Assembly (NCBI GenBank): GCA_947168395.1
Contig: CAMVLT010000003.1
Location: forward strand, 163,424 to 227,423
Reading direction: 5' to 3'
DNA from: an uncultured Prevotellaceae bacterium
GTDB lineage: Bacteria; Bacteroidota; Bacteroidia; Bacteroidales; Bacteroidaceae
Length of the DNA stretch: 64,000 bases
Positions within the stretch are counted from its first letter, which is position 1. Each line of letters begins with the position of its first letter. Position numbers and translations under genes: made by a program. The notes under the pieces were generated by a model. That model saw only the letters and a program-made list of their open reading frames with translations. It was not told the origin of the DNA and searched no databases. This document shows positions 60,188 to 64,000 of this stretch, piece by piece.

Positions 60188-60613
60188 TTACAAATTCTCC
60201 TTTATCTTTTCAATCATTTCTGCGTATTCGGCATCAGTGAGATACACCTTGCCGGGATTCATCTGGAACGTTCCGCCATAATCGGGGCCATCCACATACT
60301 TGGGAGCCAGATGGAAGTGCAGGTGCGACAGTTTGTCGCTGTAAGCACCATAGTTGATTTTCTCCGGATTAAAAGCCTTCTGCATGGCACGGGTCACACG
60401 AGCCACGTCAGCCATAAAGGCATTGCGGTCGTCGTCCGACAACTCGTTGAGGTCGTTCACATGATCCTTGTAGGCCACAAGGCAGCGGCCATGATAGGTC
60501 TGCTCTTTGAACAAAAAGGCGCGAGACACCGAAAGCTCGCAAATTTCAATCATCAGATCATGAAGCGTCTGATTATTCGTGCAGTACAAACACTGCTTAG
60601 GGTCACTCTGCAT
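60188..60613 (-). CDS. HIT-family nucleotide-binding protein
   Basis: A 141-residue histidine-triad protein. The catalytic HxHxH motif is SHLHFHLAPKYVDG near residue 95, with the nucleotide contact in TYHGRCLVAYKDHVNDLNEL upstream. A short CLYCTNNQ Cys pair at residues 9-12 could hold a zinc ion, as in Hint/Fhit-like Bacteroidota proteins. Likely a nucleotidyl hydrolase or transferase with an AMP-type leaving group; the true substrate is unknown. It heads the operon with DUF1015, yigZ and the glucosaminidase. Confidence 0.92.
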   Translation of the reverse strand: MQSDPKQCLYCTNNQTLHDLMIEICELSVSRAFLFKEQTYHGRCLVAYKDHVNDLNELSDDDRNAFMADVARVTRAMQKAFNPEKINYGAYSDKLSHLHFHLAPKYVDGPDYGGTFQMNPGKVYLTDAEYAEMIEKIKENL

Positions 60614-60646
60614 AGTCTTAATTCCTTTAGTTACTTAATTGAGTTG

Positions 60647-60654
60647 CAAAAGTA
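60647..60654 (-). promoter_or_regulatory. -7 promoter element of the HIT operon
   Basis: Reads TACTTTTG on the minus strand, followed by C; exact -7 match, 33 bases before the HIT ATG. Confidence 0.6.
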
Positions 60655-60751
60655 GCAAAAAAAAGCGAATCCTCCAAACATTCAGTTGATTTTCTACATA
60701 TTGCTATAAAAAACACGCTTAAGATAGTGCTTTTCTTGAAAGACAACAGAT

Positions 60752-60798
60752 ACAGGTCAAAGACCTGTTAACTCCTGATAACTTCTGATAACTCCTAA
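60752..60798. repeat. Small hairpin and 10-base tandem repeat upstream of the HIT operon
   Basis: ACAGGTC-AAA-GACCTGT (60752-60768) is a perfect 7-bp hairpin. Next come three 10-base units, TAACTCCTGA, TAACTTCTGA and TAACTCCTAA (60768-60797). With the 22-base array and the atp terminator they fill the 546-base gap; the rest shows nothing I can name. Confidence 0.55.
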
Positions 60799-60907
60799 CA
60801 TGCGAAACTTGAATTAACAACAATTATCTAATAACCCTGCTGTCCATGCTGCTTTACAAGTATCACCCTGCTGCAACTGTGCACCCATCAAAAATATTGT
60901 GCTTTGA

Positions 60908-61061
60908 TTTTGCGTATAGGCGAACAGTCGTTTGCGTATAGGCAAACGGTTATTTGAGTATACGCGAACGGTTGTTTGGGTATAGACGAACGGTACTTAC
61001 CCCTACCCTAAGTACCACTTACCCCTACCCTTAGCACCAGTTACCCCTACCCGTTCTCGCA
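60908..61061 (+). repeat. 22-base palindrome array, locus D (7 units)
   Basis: Seven consecutive 22-base units start at 60908, 60930, 60952, 60974, 60996, 61018 and 61040. The first four share a GTTTGCGTATAGGC-GAACGG-type core (GTTT...GAAC dyad). The last three switch to CTTACCCCTACCC without breaking the 22-base register. Confidence 0.85.
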
Positions 61062-61111
61062 GCTAACAAGCACGGTTTCATCCCAAGACAATGCCCATGA
61101 CGAGCATACTA

Positions 61112-61142
61112 CAAAAAGTGCCCGGCCAAATGACCGGGCACT
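61112..61142 (-). terminator. Intrinsic terminator of the ATP synthase operon
   Basis: On the minus strand AGTGCCCGG pairs with CCGGGCACT across an 8-base loop (61117-61142) and is followed by TTTTTG. It lies 18 bases after the atpG stop. Confidence 0.88.
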
Positions 61143-61159
61143 GATAGGAATCAGCTGAA

Positions 61160-62131
61160 TCAGTTATTAACGGAACCGCCGACAATATCGAGCAGTTCAT
61201 TGGTGATGGCCTGTTGACGGCTCTTGTTGTACTGGAGGTTCAGCTGGCGCAGCAGCTCGTCGGCATTGTCGGTAGCCGTCTGCATAGCCACCATGCGGGC
61301 GGCATGCTCGGAGGCAACGCTGTCAAGCAGGGCTGTGTAGAGCATCAAGTGGGCCAACTTAGGAAGAAGTTGCGACAATACTGTGTCCATATCAGGCTCG
61401 ACGATGAAGTTATCGTTCAGCGGCGGCACCTCTTCACCGGCTGCGTTCACCTTTGTTTTCTTGCGGTTACGCTTCAGATACTCCTGACTCTCCTTTGTGG
61501 CAGCTATCGAGGTGAGGTCGCGCTCGTGGTCGCGCTCGAGCTCTTCCTCGATGTCGATGGGCAGGAAGGTCTTGCGGGTAAGCACCTGTGAGCCAGCCGA
61601 CTTGAAGTGGTGGTAAATGAGTTCCACCTTGTCGATGTCGCCCTTTTGGAACTTCAAGCCTAACTCCATCGCAATGTCGATGCACTGGCGCACGTTAGGT
61701 TTGTCAGCCAGCGCCGAAAACTCGCCCTGCACGTCGTAGCCCAGCTTCTTTGCCTTCTCATACACCTTGCGGCCTATCGGGTAGATTTCGACGTCGGCAA
61801 CGCCCTGGTCGCGGTACTCGGCCACCACCTGTTGCATACGCTTGATGATGTTGGCATTGAAGCCGCCACAGAGCGACGAGTTGCTGGAGAACACGACCAA
61901 TGCCACCCGATGAACGGGACGCGGCTGGTCATAAATCGTCTGCGCCTCAGCCTCAGCAGCGAGGAACGATTTGAGAATGTGCTCGAGCATGGTCTCATAG
62001 GGCAGCATGTTCTGTATCGCTATCTGGGCATGATGCAGCTTCGACGACGCCACCATCTTCATGGCCGACGTTATCTTGCGCGTGGAGTTGACGGAGGCTA
62101 TGCGGCCTTTAATTTCTTTCAGGCTAGGCAT
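61160..62131 (-). CDS. atpG: F1Fo ATP synthase subunit gamma
   Basis: A 323-residue central-stalk subunit. The N-terminal helix is LKEIKGRIASVNSTRKITSA and MKMVASSKL, the most conserved part, and the C-terminal helix ends NKSRQQAITNELLDIVGG. The Rossmann-like middle contains VVFSSNSSLCGGFNANIIKR. At 323 residues it is about 30 longer than the E. coli subunit; the extra part is a charged stretch around residues 195-235 (ELERDHERDL and RKKTKVNAAG), which seems usual in this phylum. Last gene of the atp operon in this window, 6 bases after atpA and followed by a terminator. Confidence 0.95.
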   Translation of the reverse strand: MPSLKEIKGRIASVNSTRKITSAMKMVASSKLHHAQIAIQNMLPYETMLEHILKSFLAAEAEAQTIYDQPRPVHRVALVVFSSNSSLCGGFNANIIKRMQQVVAEYRDQGVADVEIYPIGRKVYEKAKKLGYDVQGEFSALADKPNVRQCIDIAMELGLKFQKGDIDKVELIYHHFKSAGSQVLTRKTFLPIDIEEELERDHERDLTSIAATKESQEYLKRNRKKTKVNAAGEEVPPLNDNFIVEPDMDTVLSQLLPKLAHLMLYTALLDSVASEHAARMVAMQTATDNADELLRQLNLQYNKSRQQAITNELLDIVGGSVNN

Positions 62132-62137
62132 AGGCTA

Positions 62138-63724
62138 TCAGGCTTTATACGTGCCTGCGATATCAGCCATAACGGCTTCAATCTTGGCCGTAGTTTCATC
62201 GTCAATTTTACCACTGCCAAGGGTTTCAATAACCTCGGGAGCCGACGAGCGCAGTTTGTCGAGGAACTGGTCCTGGCACTGGCGCACCTTGTCGATGGGC
62301 ACCTGGCGCATGAGTCCGTGAACACCGCAATAGAGGATAGCAATCTGCTCGCCGACGGGCATCGGTGAGTACTGCGGCTGAATGAGCAGCTGATTGTTCT
62401 TGCGTCCGCGGTCGAGCGTCATGGCCGTCACGGCATCCATATCGGAGGAGAACTTCGAGAAGGCCTCCAACTCACGGTACTGAGCCTGGTCAATCTTCAG
62501 CGTACCAGCCACCTTCTTCATGGACTTGATCTGTGCCGAGCCACCCACACGGGATACTGAGATACCGACGTTAATGGCGGGACGGAAGCCCTGGTTGAAG
62601 AGGTCGCTCTCCAAGAATATCTGACCGTCGGTAATAGAGATTACATTCGTCGGAATATAGGCCGACACGTCACCAGCCTGCGTCTCGATGATGGGCAGGG
62701 CGGTGAGCGAACCACCACCCTTGACATGACCCTTCATGCAAGCGGGCAGGTCGTTCATCTGCTCAGCCACCTCCTGCTGCTCATTCATCTTTGCAGCACG
62801 CTCCAACAGACGAGAGTGGAGATAGAACACGTCGCCGGGATAAGCCTCGCGTCCTGACGGGCGGCGCAGAATCAGCGACACCTCACGGTAGGCGACAGCC
62901 TGCTTAGACAGGTCGTCGTAGACCACGAGGGCGGGCAGGCCTCGGTCGCGGAAGTACTCGCCAATGGCGGCACCTGCAAACGGTGCGTAGTACTGCATGG
63001 CGGCAGGGTCGGCAGCGGTAGCGGCCACGACGATGGTGTAAGGCATGGCACCGTGCTCCTGCAGTGTCGAGACGAGTGCTGCAACGGTCGATGCCTTCTG
63101 ACCGATGGCGACATAGATACAATAGACAGGTTTACCTGCCTCGTAGAAGCTCTTCTGGTTGATGATAGTGTCGACGGCGATGGCGGTCTTACCCGTCTGA
63201 CGGTCACCGATAATCAGCTCACGCTGTCCGCGGCCGATGGGAATCATCGAGTCGATGGCCTTCAGACCAGTCTGCAGCGGCTCCTTCACGGGTTGGCGAT
63301 AGATAACGCCCGGTGCCTTACGGTCCAGCGGCATTTCGAAAGCACCCTTCAGGTCGATGTCACCCTTGCCGTCGATGGCCTGTCCCAGCGGGTTGATGAC
63401 GCGGCCCAGCATGTTGTCGTTGACGCGGATGGAGGCGATGCGCTTGGTGCGCTTCACGACCTGACCTTCCTTAATGCCCGACGTAGGACCTAAGAGCACG
63501 CAACCGACGTTGTCTTCCTCCAGGTTCATCACGATAGCCATAGTCCCGTTCTCGAACTCCAGCAACTCGTTAGCCTCAGCATTGCGCAGTCCGTAGATAC
63601 GGGCCACACCGTCGCTGACGGTAAGCACGGTGCCCACCTCGTCGAACTTCTCGGCACTGGAGATACCCTTCAACTGGTCGAGCAGGACCTGGGATACTTC
63701 GCTTGGTTTGATTTTATCTGACAT
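62138..63724 (-). CDS. atpA: F1Fo ATP synthase subunit alpha
   Basis: A 528-residue non-catalytic hexamer subunit. The beta-barrel crown (1-95) includes [11 protein letters not shown]. The nucleotide domain has Walker [18 protein letters not shown] near residue 170, the [20 protein letters not shown] block with Walker B, and the arginine-finger region [18 protein letters not shown] near 375. The C-terminal helical domain closes GTYKA. Length is normal. Transcribed with atpH upstream; the 28 bases between them are a purine-rich repeat. Confidence 0.97.
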   Translation of the reverse strand: MSDKIKPSEVSQVLLDQLKGISSAEKFDEVGTVLTVSDGVARIYGLRNAEANELLEFENGTMAIVMNLEEDNVGCVLLGPTSGIKEGQVVKRTKRIASIRVNDNMLGRVINPLGQAIDGKGDIDLKGAFEMPLDRKAPGVIYRQPVKEPLQTGLKAIDSMIPIGRGQRELIIGDRQTGKTAIAVDTIINQKSFYEAGKPVYCIYVAIGQKASTVAALVSTLQEHGAMPYTIVVAATAADPAAMQYYAPFAGAAIGEYFRDRGLPALVVYDDLSKQAVAYREVSLILRRPSGREAYPGDVFYLHSRLLERAAKMNEQQEVAEQMNDLPACMKGHVKGGGSLTALPIIETQAGDVSAYIPTNVISITDGQIFLESDLFNQGFRPAINVGISVSRVGGSAQIKSMKKVAGTLKIDQAQYRELEAFSKFSSDMDAVTAMTLDRGRKNNQLLIQPQYSPMPVGEQIAILYCGVHGLMRQVPIDKVRQCQDQFLDKLRSSAPEVIETLGSGKIDDETTAKIEAVMADIAGTYKA

Positions 63725-63726
63725 TT

Positions 63727-63760
63727 TCTTACCTTTTTACTTTTTTACCTTTTTACTTTT
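63727..63760 (-). repeat. Purine-rich 15/16-base tandem repeat across the atpH stop codon
   Basis: On the minus strand AAAAAGTAAAAAGGT is followed by AAAAAAGTAAAAAGGT. The atpH stop TAA lies in the first unit, and the array ends 3 bases before the atpA ATG. Confidence 0.65.
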
Positions 63761-64000
63761 TCAAGGTTGTTAGAATGCTGTTGAGCTTAGCCTTCACAGA
63801 GGCATCCATACGATAGGTATCGTACTCGAGGATGAAGCCGCCGATGATGTCGGGGTTCACCTCGGTCTCAAACTCCACAGTTCCATTAGTCTTACTCTCC
63901 ACCATCTGGCGCATCTTCTGCTCTGTGGCAGGCGAGACGCGGGCAGCGGTGATGAGACGTCCACGGATGACGTTCTTCTGCTGACGATAGAGCGTGACGT
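63753..64000 (-). CDS. atpH: F1Fo ATP synthase subunit delta, C-terminal part
   Basis: The gene runs off the right edge; about 81 residues of the C-terminus are present. The reading VTLYRQQKNVIRGRLITAAR, then VSPATEQKMRQMVESKT and IIGGFILEYDTYRMDASVKA, matches the stator subunit delta (OSCP), which joins F1 to the peripheral stalk. Its position just before atpA agrees with the usual Bacteroidota order. Its last codons and stop are in the purine-rich repeat. Confidence 0.9.
   Translation of the reverse strand, partial: VTLYRQQKNVIRGRLITAARVSPATEQKMRQMVESKTNGTVEFETEVNPDIIGGFILEYDTYRMDASVKAKLNSILTTLKK

Noticed and set aside
60908..61061. CRISPR array
   Set aside because: The units are contiguous at 22 bases with no unique spacers, drift in sequence, and no cas genes are near.

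Overview
The window is typical chromosome of a Bacteroidota bacterium, most likely Prevotellaceae (Prevotella or a close gut/rumen relative). The evidence is the SusC/SusD polysaccharide-utilisation pair, the RagB/SusD-type lipoproteins, the near absence of Shine-Dalgarno sequences, and many copies of the Bacteroidota promoter (TTTG, about 20 bases, TAnnTTTG). No phage, insertion sequence or CRISPR array was found.

Layout. 1-6274: the 3' end of mltG, then a leftward RNA-modification operon (DEDD 3'-5' exonuclease, RlmI-like rRNA methyltransferase, tilS, RluA-family pseudouridine synthase, a 50-residue membrane protein, a FAD oxidoreductase). 6275-16827: ftsK, a LolA-like carrier, a small exported protein and a PL1 pectate lyase form one tight rightward unit, followed by an ABC-F ATPase, grpE-dnaJ and folC. 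16873-22722: a galactose unit (galM, sugar MFS permease, galK) ending in transketolase and a strong terminator. 23331-29396: a PhnP-like hydrolase, murB and a DUF4348-like lipoprotein leftward; pheS, an HU protein, a 29-residue basic ribosomal-type protein and RNase G rightward. 29397-33589: a GT2 glycosyltransferase, a sensor-less hybrid histidine kinase, a membrane-anchored EEP hydrolase and an AlaX-like editing domain. 33653-38627: a glycogen cluster (debranching enzyme, glycogen-synthase-like GT4, GH57-like protein) and tRNA-Ser(CGA). 38762-45617: a gene remnant, a tripartite RND efflux operon and its divergent AraC regulator. 46103-57360: a pectin-type PUL (DUF5123-like lipoprotein, SusC, SusD, a beta-helix/glycosidase-like protein) and a truncated TPR regulator. 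57437-60613: a leftward operon (HIT, DUF1015, YigZ, LysM glucosaminidase). 61112-64000: the ATP synthase genes atpH (partial), atpA and atpG.

The most interesting material is non-coding. Four intergenic loci carry arrays of 22-base imperfect palindromes (GTTT, about 9 bases, AAAC) spaced at exactly 22 bases. Two of them sit in a collinear 155-bp element that occurs in opposite orientations at 6394-6548 and 45723-45877. Separately, short tandem repeats, usually with a 14-base period, sit on or directly after stop codons at several genes, and one forms the signal-peptide coding region of the tolC-like gene. A third, GC-rich repeat lies in frame in the SusD signal peptide and in the neighbouring PUL enzyme. 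At protein level, an ABC-F ATPase has one complete and one fully degenerate ATP site, and the GH57-like protein appears to have lost both catalytic residues.
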